NCBI GenBank assembly: GCA_934565855.1 | Contig: CAKTIO010000006.1 | Coordinates: 124,001-188,000 of the forward strand | Direction: 5' to 3' | Source: an uncultured Dysosmobacter sp. | GTDB taxonomy: Bacteria > Bacillota > Clostridia > Oscillospirales > Oscillospiraceae | Length of the DNA: 64,000 nucleotides | Position numbers and translations under genes: made by a program | The notes under the pieces: generated by a model | Told to the model about the DNA's origin: nothing | What the model saw: the letters and a program-made list of their open reading frames with translations, nothing else | The model's database searches: none | In this document: positions 43,098-51,687 of the stretch, piece by piece | Numbering within the stretch: position 1 is the stretch's first letter | Layout: each line of letters starts with the position of its first letter

Positions 43098-43159
43098 TCT
43101 GTTAGTCCTCCTTATAAAAATAGATATTACATCAGACAAGAAAAGCCTTGTCTGTTTTC

Positions 43160-43188
43160 ATCATACAGTCTGGAAAATTAAAATTCAA
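43160..43188 (-). promoter_or_regulatory. promoter of the BMP lipoprotein gene
   Basis: TTGAAT (43183-43188) is followed after 17 bases by TATGAT (43160-43165) on the minus strand. A GACAAG/CTTGTC hairpin follows at 43135-43152 in the leader. No guanine/xanthine riboswitch pattern was found. Confidence 0.7.
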
Positions 43189-43264
43189 CCAGTAAGATCA
43201 AATTTCCAAGAGAAGTATATGAAAAAATCCAAAAGCTCTGCTTCAAAAAATTAGAATAAATTAC

Positions 43265-43298
43265 AAAAAAAGCAGAGGACGAAGAATTCGTCCTCTGC
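43265..43298 (-). terminator. terminator after arcC
   Basis: A perfect 12-base stem (43272-43283 with 43287-43298, GCAGAGGACGAA) is followed by seven T on the minus strand. Confidence 0.92.
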
Positions 43299-43325
43299 AA
43301 AAGCAGGCGGAAGTCCTGCGAAAAT

Positions 43326-44270
43326 TCAGGAAAAGGCTTGGCTGACTGCGGTGCCTGTGCGCCCGGCAATGCCGTCCCGCGCCTTTTCCAGCAGCGTGAT
43401 CAGCGCTGTGCGCCCCGGCTTGGATTCCGCGAACCTTACGGCAGCCTGCACCTTGGGCAGCATGGAGCCTGCGGCAAACTGCCCCTCGGCTTCATACTGC
43501 CGCGCCTGCTGGGGCGTCAGCTGGGAAAGCCAGGTCTGCTGGGGCGTGCCGAAGTGGATGGCGACCCGTTCCACCGCTGTCAGGATGATGAGCGTGTCCG
43601 CGTCCAGCTCCTCCGCCAGCAGCTCAGAGGCGAAGTCCTTGTCAATGACCGCGCCTGCGCCCTTCAAATGGTTGCCCTCAGTATGGTACACCGGAATGCC
43701 GCCGCCTCCGCAGGCGACCACCACCTCACCCGCGTCCATCAGGGTGCGGATGGTCTCAATCTCGATGATGGACTTGGGCTTGGGAGAGGCGACGCACCGC
43801 CGCCATCCGCGCCCGGCGTCCTCCATCACGGCGTTGCCCCGGCGGCGCATTTCCTCCGCCTCCTCCTCGGTCATAAAGGTGCCGATGGGCTTGCTGGGAT
43901 TCTGGAAGGCGGGGTCCCTGGGGTCCACCTCCACCTGCGTCAGGATGGTGGCGACCGCCTTATGGATGCCGCGGTTCAGCAGCTCCTCCCGCAGGGAGTT
44001 TTGCAGATCGTATCCGATATAGCCCTGGCTCATGGCGGTGCATACGGACATGGGCGCCATCGGATGGGTGGGGTCTTCCCGGGAAAGGGTCGTCATGGCG
44101 ACATTGATCATTCCGACCTGCGGACCGTTTCCGTGCGCCACCACTACCTCGTGTCCGTCTTCAATCAGATCTACAATCGCCCTGGCAGTCTGCTTGACTG
44201 CCGCCATCTGTTCCGGGAGATTTTTTCCCAGTGCGTTGCCGCCCAGAGCAATGACGATTCGTTTCGGCAT
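43326..44270 (-). CDS. arcC: carbamate kinase
   Basis: This 314-residue enzyme makes ATP from carbamoyl phosphate and ADP. Motifs are VIALGGNALG at the start, AHGNGPQVGM, VVACGGGGIPV, VIDKDFASELLA and the KxxAAxxF-type end (KVQAAVRFAE). ATG 44270 follows GAGG. It is third in a minus-strand run with ygeY and ygeW and is followed by a strong terminator. Together these suggest energy conservation from a carbamoylated intermediate. Confidence 0.95.
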   Translation of the reverse strand: MPKRIVIALGGNALGKNLPEQMAAVKQTARAIVDLIEDGHEVVVAHGNGPQVGMINVAMTTLSREDPTHPMAPMSVCTAMSQGYIGYDLQNSLREELLNRGIHKAVATILTQVEVDPRDPAFQNPSKPIGTFMTEEEAEEMRRRGNAVMEDAGRGWRRCVASPKPKSIIEIETIRTLMDAGEVVVACGGGGIPVYHTEGNHLKGAGAVIDKDFASELLAEELDADTLIILTAVERVAIHFGTPQQTWLSQLTPQQARQYEAEGQFAAGSMLPKVQAAVRFAESKPGRTALITLLEKARDGIAGRTGTAVSQAFS

Positions 44271-44344
44271 CACAAATTACCTCTCTTTGTCAGAATGGAG
44301 TATGCCGTTAGTGTTGACGGGTGGGAGAGAAATTATTCCCCGGC

Positions 44345-45538
44345 TCAGAAGGACTTGCGCTTGCGGTCGCCGCGGTCCATTGCCATCAGTGTGGCAACGG
44401 GGTCCTTGACCTTGCTCATCAGGATCATGGCGGCGATGATGTACGGCTTGTAGGAGGCTTCCTTATACAGGGGGACCAGATAGCGGTCAAACACGGACTG
44501 GTCCACCTCGCCCTCCTTGCAGGACAGACCGGAGATGTCGGCGGGCAGGCAGTGGAGATACAGGGCGCTGCCGTTCTTGGTGCGCTTCATCAGCTCCTCG
44601 GTGCAGGTCCAGTCCTTATGCAGGGCGTTCTGTGCCAGCAGCTGCTTTTCCAGTGCATCGATGCCAGCCTGGTCGCCAGCCTGATACAGCTTGGTGCGCT
44701 GCTCCATGGCGGCGAAGGGAGCCCAGGACTTGGGATACACGATGTCGGCGCCCTCAAATGCCTCCTCCATGGTGGCGACCTTGGTAAAGGAGCCGCCGGT
44801 GGCTGCGGCGTTCTTCCGGGCGATCTCCTCCACCTCCGGCATCACGTCATAGCCCTCGGGGTGTGCCAGCACCACGTCCATGCCGAAGCGGCTCATCAGA
44901 CCGATGACGCCCTGGGGAACGGAGAGGGGCTTACCGTAGGAGGGAGAGTACGCCCAGCTCATGGCGATCTTCTTGCCTTTCAGGTTTTCCACGCCACCGA
45001 ACTCGTGGATGATGTGCAGCATGTCCGCCATAGCCTGGGTGGGGTGGTCCACATCGCACTGCAGGTTTACCAGCGTGGGCTGCTGCTCCAGAATGCCGTC
45101 CCGGTAGCCCTCCTTGACGGAGTCCATGAAGGTCTTCTGGTACTTGTGCCCCTCACCGATATACATGTCGTCCCGGATACCGATGACGTCCGCCATGAAG
45201 GAGACCATGTTCGCCGTTTCCCGGACGGTCTCGCCGTGAGCGATCTGGCTCTTCTTCTCGTCCAGGTCCTGCACCTGTAAGCCCAGCAGGTTGCAGGCGG
45301 AGGCGAAGGAGAAGCGGGTGCGGGTGGAGTTGTCCCGGAAGATGGAGATGCCCAGACCGGAGTCAAAGATCCGGGTGGAGCAGTTGCGCTCTCTCAGGTC
45401 CCGGAGGGCGTCCGCCACCGTGAAGATGGCGTCCAGCTCCTCGTCGGTTTTATCCCAGGTCCAGTAAAAGTCGGACTTATACATGTTGTTGGTGTGCAGC
45501 TTTTCCAGATGCTTTGCCAGTTCAATCGTTTTAGACAT
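44345..45538 (-). CDS. ygeW: knotted carbamoyltransferase YgeW
   Basis: The 397-residue transcarbamylase is of the ATCase/OTCase fold. The carbamoyl-phosphate loop is STRTRFSFASA (about residues 71-81), with VDHPTQAMADM and LHCLPADI. Length and the long insertions match YgeW, whose active site is knotted. It should form carbamoyl phosphate by phosphorolysis of a ureido compound (or the reverse); the true substrate is not settled. It sits between ygeY and arcC, the set seen in anaerobic purine-degradation loci. Confidence 0.93.
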   Translation of the reverse strand: MSKTIELAKHLEKLHTNNMYKSDFYWTWDKTDEELDAIFTVADALRDLRERNCSTRIFDSGLGISIFRDNSTRTRFSFASACNLLGLQVQDLDEKKSQIAHGETVRETANMVSFMADVIGIRDDMYIGEGHKYQKTFMDSVKEGYRDGILEQQPTLVNLQCDVDHPTQAMADMLHIIHEFGGVENLKGKKIAMSWAYSPSYGKPLSVPQGVIGLMSRFGMDVVLAHPEGYDVMPEVEEIARKNAAATGGSFTKVATMEEAFEGADIVYPKSWAPFAAMEQRTKLYQAGDQAGIDALEKQLLAQNALHKDWTCTEELMKRTKNGSALYLHCLPADISGLSCKEGEVDQSVFDRYLVPLYKEASYKPYIIAAMILMSKVKDPVATLMAMDRGDRKRKSF

Positions 45539-45619
45539 AGCGCTTTTCTCCTTATAACCGTATAGAAGTGTGGCTTCCGCCCTCTCCCGCTCCGGGACGG
45601 GCGGAGGCGCCCTGAAAAT

Positions 45620-47032
45620 TTACTGAATGTCGTTGTCGGTCAGGCTCTGACGGAATTCCGTGACGTCGCCAGTCTTGTTCTCGCTCCGGTACAGACCGGG
45701 AACGGCGGCGTACAGGGCGGCGCAGGTGACCAGATCCTGCTTCCAGGTGATCTCGTTGGGAGCGTGTGCCCAGGACTCCGCGCCGGGACCGAAGCCCACG
45801 CAGGGAATGCCGTAGCGTCCCTGAATGGAGACGCAGTTGGTGGAGAAGGTCCACTTGTCGGTCAGGGGGCGACCCTCCCGCAGGTGCATGGCGTCCTTAT
45901 AGGGATCGGTGTCGGCATGACCGATGCGCTTGTCGCCCCACAGGGCGTGGTGGGCGTCCACCAGTGCCTGCACATGGGCGGCGGATTCCTTGTTGATCCA
46001 GGTGGGGAAGAAGCACTCCGTTTCATAGACCTCGCCGGTCCATGCGGGGCGGTCGTACATATACATGCTGACCTTCACGTCGTCGCCGTACTTCTTGACG
46101 CTGGGCAGCTGGCGGATCTCCTCCAGGCAGGAATCCCAGGTCTCGCCGGCAGTCATGCGGCGGTCGATGGAAATGGCGCAGCTGTCCGCCACGGCGCAGC
46201 GGGAGGGAGAGGTGTAGAAGATCTGGGAGACCGTGCAGGTGCCGCGCCCCAGAAACTGTGCGTCCTCATAGTGCTCGGGGTTGAACTCGGGGTTCAGCAT
46301 CTTCACCAGACCCTTGACCTCGTAGGATTTTCCGTCGCCGTTCTCATTCAGGGCGCGGACCTCGCGCACGATGTCCGCCATCTTGTAAATGGCGTTGTCG
46401 CCCCGCTCCGGCGCGGAGCCGTGGCAGGAAACGCCCTTTACGTCCACGCGGATCTCCATTCTGCCGCGGTGACCGCGGTAGATGCCGCCGTCCGTGGGCT
46501 CGGTGGAGATCACGAACTCGATCTTGCTGCGGGCGTCCTCCTGCCCGGCGAAATACTTATTGACGATGTACTGCCAGCACATACCATCGCAGTCCTCCTC
46601 CTGCACGGAGCCGACCACCATGATTTTGTAGCCCTCGGGAATGAGACCCAGGTCCTTCATGATCTTCACGCCGTAGGTAGCGGCTGCCATGCCGCCCTCC
46701 TGATCGCTTCCGCCGCGACCGTAAATGATGTCCTCGGTCTCATAGCCCTTGTAGGGGTCGTCTGTCCAGTTGTTGATGTTGCCGATACCGACGGTATCCA
46801 CATGGGAGTCAATGGCGATGATCCTGTCGCCGCTGCCCATCCAGCCGATGACGTTGCCCAGCCCGTCGATCTCTACCTTGTCATAGCCCAGCTTTTCCAT
46901 TTCCGCCTGAATGCGCTTGACAACGCCCTCTTCTCCGCAGCTTTCGCTGGGAATGGCGATCATGTCCCGCAGGAACCGGACCATGTCCGCCTGATAGTCC
47001 CGCGCCGCGCGCTTGATAGCTTCAAAATCCAT
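45620..47032 (-). CDS. ygeY: YgeY-family M20-type hydrolase
   Basis: This 470-residue metallohydrolase is linked to selenium/purine metabolism clusters. The zinc site includes IDSHVDTVG and [10 protein letters not shown], the catalytic Glu pair is in [11 protein letters not shown], and the dimerisation domain has [15 protein letters not shown]. The start at ATG 47032 follows AGGAGG. It is first in the run ygeY-ygeW-arcC and is transcribed from a strong promoter divergent from the YheO-like regulator. It probably cleaves an amide or ureido bond of a purine-derived intermediate. Confidence 0.92.
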   Translation of the reverse strand: MDFEAIKRAARDYQADMVRFLRDMIAIPSESCGEEGVVKRIQAEMEKLGYDKVEIDGLGNVIGWMGSGDRIIAIDSHVDTVGIGNINNWTDDPYKGYETEDIIYGRGGSDQEGGMAAATYGVKIMKDLGLIPEGYKIMVVGSVQEEDCDGMCWQYIVNKYFAGQEDARSKIEFVISTEPTDGGIYRGHRGRMEIRVDVKGVSCHGSAPERGDNAIYKMADIVREVRALNENGDGKSYEVKGLVKMLNPEFNPEHYEDAQFLGRGTCTVSQIFYTSPSRCAVADSCAISIDRRMTAGETWDSCLEEIRQLPSVKKYGDDVKVSMYMYDRPAWTGEVYETECFFPTWINKESAAHVQALVDAHHALWGDKRIGHADTDPYKDAMHLREGRPLTDKWTFSTNCVSIQGRYGIPCVGFGPGAESWAHAPNEITWKQDLVTCAALYAAVPGLYRSENKTGDVTEFRQSLTDNDIQ

Positions 47033-47100
47033 ACCGCTGCCTCCTAAAATCATTGAAAATTCGAGCCTGTTTTCCAGAAGTTGCGTTTTAAACCACTACT

Positions 47101-47196
47101 ATCATAACATAAGAAAGGCAGATGTCAAACAAAAAATTAGAAACCCTAAAAATTTTTTTAAAAACGGATTGATTTATCACAAAAGTATGGTATGAT
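47101..47196. promoter_or_regulatory. divergent promoters, ygeY and regulator
   Basis: On the minus strand TTGACA (47123-47128) with TATGAT (47101-47106), spacer 16, drives ygeY. On the plus strand TTGATT (47169-47174) with TATGAT (47191-47196), spacer 16, drives the regulator. The 40 bases between are A/T-rich, a likely binding region for the regulator. A GGGACCCTCTGC-type hairpin lies at 47210-47236 in the plus-strand leader. Confidence 0.78.
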
Positions 47197-47268
47197 GAAA
47201 TCAAATAAGCAGGGACCCTCTGCGGAGGGGACCCCTATGAGGAGGGATACTGCACGGAAACCGGAAAA

Positions 47269-47904
47269 ATGGAACTGCTGAAGCAGATCGCTTCTGGCAT
47301 TGCCGCGCAGTTCGGTGCAAATTGCGAGGTGGTGGTCCACGATCTGAGCCGCCATCCGGACCATTCCATCGTCGCCATTGAGAACGGACACGTCACCGGG
47401 CGGAAGGTGGGGGACGGAGCCTCCACCGTGGTGATCGAGCAGCTGCAAAGCCAGAACGCGCAGCCGCAGGACCACTTGTGCTATCTGACGAAAACGCCGG
47501 ATGGGAAGATATTGAAGTCCTCCAGCATCTATATCCACGGACGGAACGGCAGGGTGGGCGCGATCCTGTCCATCAATTACGACATCTCCAGAATGCTGAT
47601 GGTGGAAAACGAGCTGAAGGACCTGGTCTCCACCGGCAGCGCCCAGCAGGCGGAGCCGGAAAAGATCGTCAACATCAGCGACATGCTGGACGACCTGATC
47701 GAGCAGTCGGTGGCGCTGGTGGGCAAGCCGGTGGCGCTGATGAATAAGGACGATAAGGTCCGGGCGATCCGCTTCCTGAACCAGAACGGTGCGTTTCTGG
47801 TGACAAAATCCGGCGATAAGGTCGCAAAATATTTCGGTATTTCAAAGTATACGTTGTATTCCTACATTGACGCGAAGCAGAACAATCAACAGGAGGGTAA
47901 ATAA
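47269..47904 (+). CDS. YheO-like PAS/helix-turn-helix regulator
   Basis: The 211-residue protein has an N-terminal YheO-like PAS domain (LLKQIASGIAAQFGANCEVV, HDLSRHPDHSIVAIENGHV) and a C-terminal HTH (GAFLVTKSGDKVAKYFGISK, YTLYSYID). It is divergent from ygeY and 1 base upstream of a PLP-enzyme gene, so it probably controls both directions. No strong ribosome site precedes ATG 47269, so expression may be low. Ligand unknown; a catabolic intermediate is likely. Confidence 0.87.
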   Translation: MELLKQIASGIAAQFGANCEVVVHDLSRHPDHSIVAIENGHVTGRKVGDGASTVVIEQLQSQNAQPQDHLCYLTKTPDGKILKSSSIYIHGRNGRVGAILSINYDISRMLMVENELKDLVSTGSAQQAEPEKIVNISDMLDDLIEQSVALVGKPVALMNKDDKVRAIRFLNQNGAFLVTKSGDKVAKYFGISKYTLYSYIDAKQNNQQEGK

Positions 47905-47905
47905 T

Positions 47906-49381
47906 ATGATCGATCTTTCCATCAACAAAGCCGGACTGGACCATAACCTGGCAAAGGCCCGGGAGAACAACATCATCATCCCTACCATTGCGCAGATGCA
48001 GCACCCGGAGACCATTCCCGGGAAGCTTCAGGACCGGCTGAAAAAGGTGGGGCTGTGGGATGTCAATCCCCTGAACCTGTTCCGCATCACCTGGAAGAAC
48101 GAGCCCAAGGAGATGGGCGGACTGTTCCAGGCGGTGCCCAATTACATCGAGTTTCCCTCTGAGCTGACGGGCGTTCCCTGCCGTATCGTGGCAATGGTAG
48201 GCAAGTGGTTCCCCACCGGCTGCCACAAGGTGGGCGCCTCCTTTGGCTGTCTGGCGCCCCGTCTGGTCACCGGTCAGTTTGACGTGGACGTACACAAGGC
48301 GGTGTGGCCCTCCACCGGCAACTACTGCCGCGGCGGCGCCTTCAACTCCCGGCTGCTGGGCGCCCAGGGCGTGGCGATCCTTCCCGCGGAGATGAGCAAG
48401 GAGCGCTTTGACTGGCTGCATGAGATCGGCGCGGAGGTCATTGCCACCCCGGGCTGTGAGTCCAACGTGAAGGAGATCTTTGACAAGACCAACGAGCTGA
48501 AGCAGGACCCTCAGTACATGATCTTCAACCAGTTTGAGGAAATGGGCAACCCCATGTGGCACTATAATGTCACCGGCAACGCGCTGGCGGATGTGTTTGA
48601 GGCGGTCAAGCGCCCCGGCGACCGCTTTGCAGGCGCCTGCTTCACCTCCGGCTCCGCCGGAACCATGTCCACCGGCGACCGCCTGAAGGACCTGTATCCG
48701 CACCTGAAGCTGGGCGTGGGTGAGGCGCTGCAGTGTCCCACCATCCTGAACAACGGCTTCGGCGGACACCGGATCGAGGGCATCGGCGACAAGCATATCC
48801 CCTGGATCCACAATGTGAAGAACACGGACATGGCAATCGCCATTGACGACGAGGATTCTCAGCGCCTGCTGCGCCTGTTCAATACCCCGGAGGGACAGAG
48901 CTATCTGAAGCACACCCTGAGGCTGGACGATGAAATGATCGAAAAGCTCACCTGGCTGGGCATCTCCGGCATTGCAAACCTGCTGTGCTGCATCAAGATG
49001 GCAAAGTATTATGAGTTCACCGAGCGCGACGTGGTAGGCACCGTGCTGACGGACTCCGCGGTGATGTACGGCAGCCGCATCCAGGAGCTGAACGAGCAGT
49101 ACGGCGCATATACCGAACAGGCGGCGGAGCTGGACCACAATATCCACATGCTGGCGCTGAAGACGGATAACCTGATGGAGTTGACCTACAACGATCGGAA
49201 GCGGGTCCACAACCTGAAGTATTACACCTGGGTCGAGCAGCAGGGAAAGACCAGCGAGGAGCTGAACGCCCTGTGGTACGACACGGAGGGAACCTGGGAT
49301 GCCGTTCACGCGCAGGCAAAGGAGCTGGATGAGTTGATCAATGCCTTCAACGATGCCACGGGTCTGCTGAAGAGCCTGTAA
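47906..49381 (+). CDS. PLP-dependent beta-family enzyme
   Basis: The 491-residue fold-type II PLP enzyme starts at ATG 47906 after AGGAGGG. The Schiff-base lysine is probably in PTGCHKVGASFG (about residue 110). The substrate loop is WPSTGNYCRGGAFNS, and a phosphate-binding Gly/Ser stretch is FTSGSAGTMSTGD. Longer than ordinary cysteine synthase (about 310). Its context beside ygeY and ygeW suggests an ammonia-lyase step comparable to the 2,3-diaminopropionate ammonia-lyase of other purine loci, but the sequence is not a typical YgeX. Confidence 0.8.
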   Translation: MIDLSINKAGLDHNLAKARENNIIIPTIAQMQHPETIPGKLQDRLKKVGLWDVNPLNLFRITWKNEPKEMGGLFQAVPNYIEFPSELTGVPCRIVAMVGKWFPTGCHKVGASFGCLAPRLVTGQFDVDVHKAVWPSTGNYCRGGAFNSRLLGAQGVAILPAEMSKERFDWLHEIGAEVIATPGCESNVKEIFDKTNELKQDPQYMIFNQFEEMGNPMWHYNVTGNALADVFEAVKRPGDRFAGACFTSGSAGTMSTGDRLKDLYPHLKLGVGEALQCPTILNNGFGGHRIEGIGDKHIPWIHNVKNTDMAIAIDDEDSQRLLRLFNTPEGQSYLKHTLRLDDEMIEKLTWLGISGIANLLCCIKMAKYYEFTERDVVGTVLTDSAVMYGSRIQELNEQYGAYTEQAAELDHNIHMLALKTDNLMELTYNDRKRVHNLKYYTWVEQQGKTSEELNALWYDTEGTWDAVHAQAKELDELINAFNDATGLLKSL

Positions 49382-49402
49382 GAGACAGTCCAAAAACGCT
49401 GC

Positions 49403-49435
49403 GGGGGCGGGCGGTTCGCCCGTCCCTGTTTTTTT
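49403..49435 (+). terminator. hairpin-T tract between the two PLP genes
   Basis: GGGGGCGGGCG (49403-49413) pairs with CGCCCGTCCCT (49417-49427), followed by seven T. It lies only 20 bases before the next start, so it may act as a partial terminator that sets the ratio of the two enzymes. Confidence 0.8.
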
Positions 49436-49454
49436 GTGAGAGAAGGAGAATACC

Positions 49455-50699
49455 ATGAAGAACGTATTGTACGGCAAGTGCGTAAAGTGCGGAAGGACCT
49501 ATGAAGCCACGCCGGCTCTGACGATCTGCGAGTGCGGCGGCATTTTGGATATCACCTACGACTATGACTACATCAAAGCACAGCTGACGAAGGAAAAGCT
49601 GGCGGCGCGGCAGGAGCGGACCATGTGGCGCTACCGGGAGCTGCTGCCCATTGAGGAGACCACGGAACCGACGCCGCTGCGAGTGGGCTGGTCCCCCCTG
49701 TATGAGGAGCCGAGACTGGCGGAGCTTCTGGGGCTGAAGCAGCTGTGGGTGAAGGACGACGGGCAGAATCCCACGGCTTCCCTGAAGGACCGTGCCTCCG
49801 CCATGGCGGTGGCAAAGGCGCGGGAGACCGGGGCGCGGGTGATTGCCTGCTCCTCCACGGGAAACGCCGCGTCCTCTCTGGCGGGAAACGCCGCTGCCGC
49901 GGGCTTGAAGACCTATATCTTCGTCCCGTCCCGGGCGCCCAAGGGAAAGGTAGCGCAGCTGATGACCTTTGGCGCAACGGTGATCTCCGTAGAGGGCAGC
50001 TATGAGGACACCTTTGAGTTGAGTAAGCAGGCGATTGAAAAATGGGGCTGGTACAACCGGAACGCAGCCATCAATCCCTACCTGTCCGAGGGCAAGAAGA
50101 CCGTCTCTCTGGAAATTGCCGAGCAGCTGAACTGGAGCATGCCGGATTATCTGGCGATCTCCGTGGGCGACGGCTGCACCATCGCGGGCGTCTGGAAGGG
50201 ATTGAAGGACCTGTATGCCATCGGCTGGATCGACAGGCTGCCCCGTCTGATCTCCTGCCAGGCGGAGGGCTGCTGCCCGCTGAACCGCGCCATTGCGGAA
50301 AACCAGCCCTGGCGTCCGATGGAGGAAAACACGCTGGCGGATTCCATCGCGGTGGGCGTTCCCAGAAACGCTGATAAGGCGCTGATGGCGATTCGGGAAT
50401 CCAACGGTCTGGTGGTCAACGTCTCCGATGAGGAGATCATGGCGGCGCAGAAGTTGCTGGGCAGGACCTGCGGCGTGTTTGGCGAGCCTGCCGGCGTCAC
50501 CGGCACGGCGGGCGTGAAGAAGCTGTGTGAGCAGGGCGTTCTGGGAAGGAACGACACGGTGGTGTCCGTGGTGACCGGAAACGGCTTGAAGGATGTGGCG
50601 AATGCCATCAAGGTTTGCGGAGAGCCGATTACCATTCCCTCGGATATGGACCGCCTGCTGAAGGCGTTTGAGGAGCGGGGCATCGTGGTGGAGGAATGA
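49455..50699 (+). CDS. threonine synthase-like PLP enzyme
   Basis: The 414-residue protein begins with a zinc-ribbon-like segment (KCVKCGRTYEATPALTICEC). The fold-type II core has the PLP lysine in NPTASLKDRASAMA (about residue 109) and SSTGNAASSLAGNAAAAG. Threonine synthases look like this, but no thrA/thrB is nearby and the setting is catabolic. A lyase or dehydratase acting on an amino acid from purine or ureide breakdown is an equal possibility. Motifs are intact. Confidence 0.82.
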   Translation: MKNVLYGKCVKCGRTYEATPALTICECGGILDITYDYDYIKAQLTKEKLAARQERTMWRYRELLPIEETTEPTPLRVGWSPLYEEPRLAELLGLKQLWVKDDGQNPTASLKDRASAMAVAKARETGARVIACSSTGNAASSLAGNAAAAGLKTYIFVPSRAPKGKVAQLMTFGATVISVEGSYEDTFELSKQAIEKWGWYNRNAAINPYLSEGKKTVSLEIAEQLNWSMPDYLAISVGDGCTIAGVWKGLKDLYAIGWIDRLPRLISCQAEGCCPLNRAIAENQPWRPMEENTLADSIAVGVPRNADKALMAIRESNGLVVNVSDEEIMAAQKLLGRTCGVFGEPAGVTGTAGVKKLCEQGVLGRNDTVVSVVTGNGLKDVANAIKVCGEPITIPSDMDRLLKAFEERGIVVEE

Positions 50700-50725
50700 C
50701 TGCGGTGACAGTGAAATAAAAAGGA

Positions 50726-50767
50726 CCGGGCGGCGCTGCTCCATTTTGCAGCGCCGCCCGGCTTTTC
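50726..50767. terminator. bidirectional terminator
   Basis: A 14-base perfect stem (50726-50739 with 50748-50761, CCGGGCGGCGCTGC) is flanked by A-rich and T-rich tracts and lies between convergent genes. Confidence 0.9.
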
Positions 50768-50772
50768 AAATG

Positions 50773-51468
50773 TCAGGGGGAGGGAGGCTCCGGAGTAATC
50801 TCCAGGACCGTGAGTGTGCGATCCTTCACGGTAAAGCGGACGTTGCTGCCGCCGAAGCGCAGCCCATAGACCCGGTCGGCGTCCGACTGGTAGTGCGGTC
50901 GGGGATCGTTGGCAAGAACGCCCAGCAGCGCCGCCTGCCGGTCGGCGGAAAAGCCGCGGAGAAGCTCCGGAGCGCAGCGGACCTCCAGCAGGGCGTCCGC
51001 CTCTCCGCCGGTCCACCCGCCCTGGGCGTCCGGGTGGGCGTCTGCGTAGGGGAGATAGGGCTTGATGTCAAAGATGGGCGTTTCGTTCAGCAGGTCCGCG
51101 CCGGAGACGTGCAGAATGGGACCGGAGGGAGTGTGCGGCTCCACGCGGTCCAGACGGACGGAGGACAGACCGATGGGATTGGGGCGGAAGGGCGAGCGGG
51201 TGGCAAAGACGCCCATTCTGGCGTTTCCGCCCAGACGGGGCGGGCGGACGGTGGGGGACCAGTCCTTCCGGACCGCCTGGGAAAACTCCCAGATCAGCCA
51301 GAGGTGGGAAAAGCCCTCCAGACCGCGCAGGGCGTCCGGATTCCGGTACTCCGGCTCAAAGACGATCTCGGCACGCAGCGCCTCCACCAGACCGCTCTGC
51401 CGGGGAATGCCGAATTTTTCCGGAAAGTCCGTGTGGATCCGGGCGATGACCTTCATTGTGTGTTCCAT
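50773..51468 (-). CDS. trmO: TrmO-type tRNA (t6A37) N6-methyltransferase
   Basis: The 231-residue protein is of the TsaA/TrmO family and methylates N6-threonylcarbamoyladenosine at position 37 of tRNA. It shows IHTDFPEKFGIPRQSGL, GLEGFSHLWLIWEF, RPPRLGGNARMGVFATRSPF, RPNPIGLSSV and DIKPYLPYAD, all conserved. I place the start at ATG 51468 (MEHTMKVIARIH); upstream codons in the frame look non-coding. It stands alone and converges with the PLP-gene operon. Confidence 0.9.
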   Translation of the reverse strand: MEHTMKVIARIHTDFPEKFGIPRQSGLVEALRAEIVFEPEYRNPDALRGLEGFSHLWLIWEFSQAVRKDWSPTVRPPRLGGNARMGVFATRSPFRPNPIGLSSVRLDRVEPHTPSGPILHVSGADLLNETPIFDIKPYLPYADAHPDAQGGWTGGEADALLEVRCAPELLRGFSADRQAALLGVLANDPRPHYQSDADRVYGLRFGGSNVRFTVKDRTLTVLEITPEPPSP

Positions 51469-51687
51469 GACCTCAAACCTCTTGCTTTCTGAAGCTTTTT
51501 TTCCATCATACCGCAGGAGCGGCGGAAAAAGCAAGAGACGAAAGCATCCCATCCGGAGGGGAAAAATTTGCGGGACTGCTGTTCAACGGGAAAAAGGTAT
51601 GGTACAATTTCAGGAAAGGGACCATGCGGAAAGCAGGGCAGGCAGGCGCGGGCGGCTGCCGGAGACTGGAAAGGTGGAAATCAGAGG

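Noticed and set aside
41563..43326. Guanine/xanthine riboswitch upstream of the nucleoside importer genes
   Set aside because: The conserved purine-riboswitch core and its two loop sequences were not found in either leader; only simple hairpins are present.
47675..49477. 600-codon minus-strand frame over the PLP enzyme
   Set aside because: The plus strand encodes a PLP enzyme with a good ribosome site; the antisense frame has no recognisable domain.
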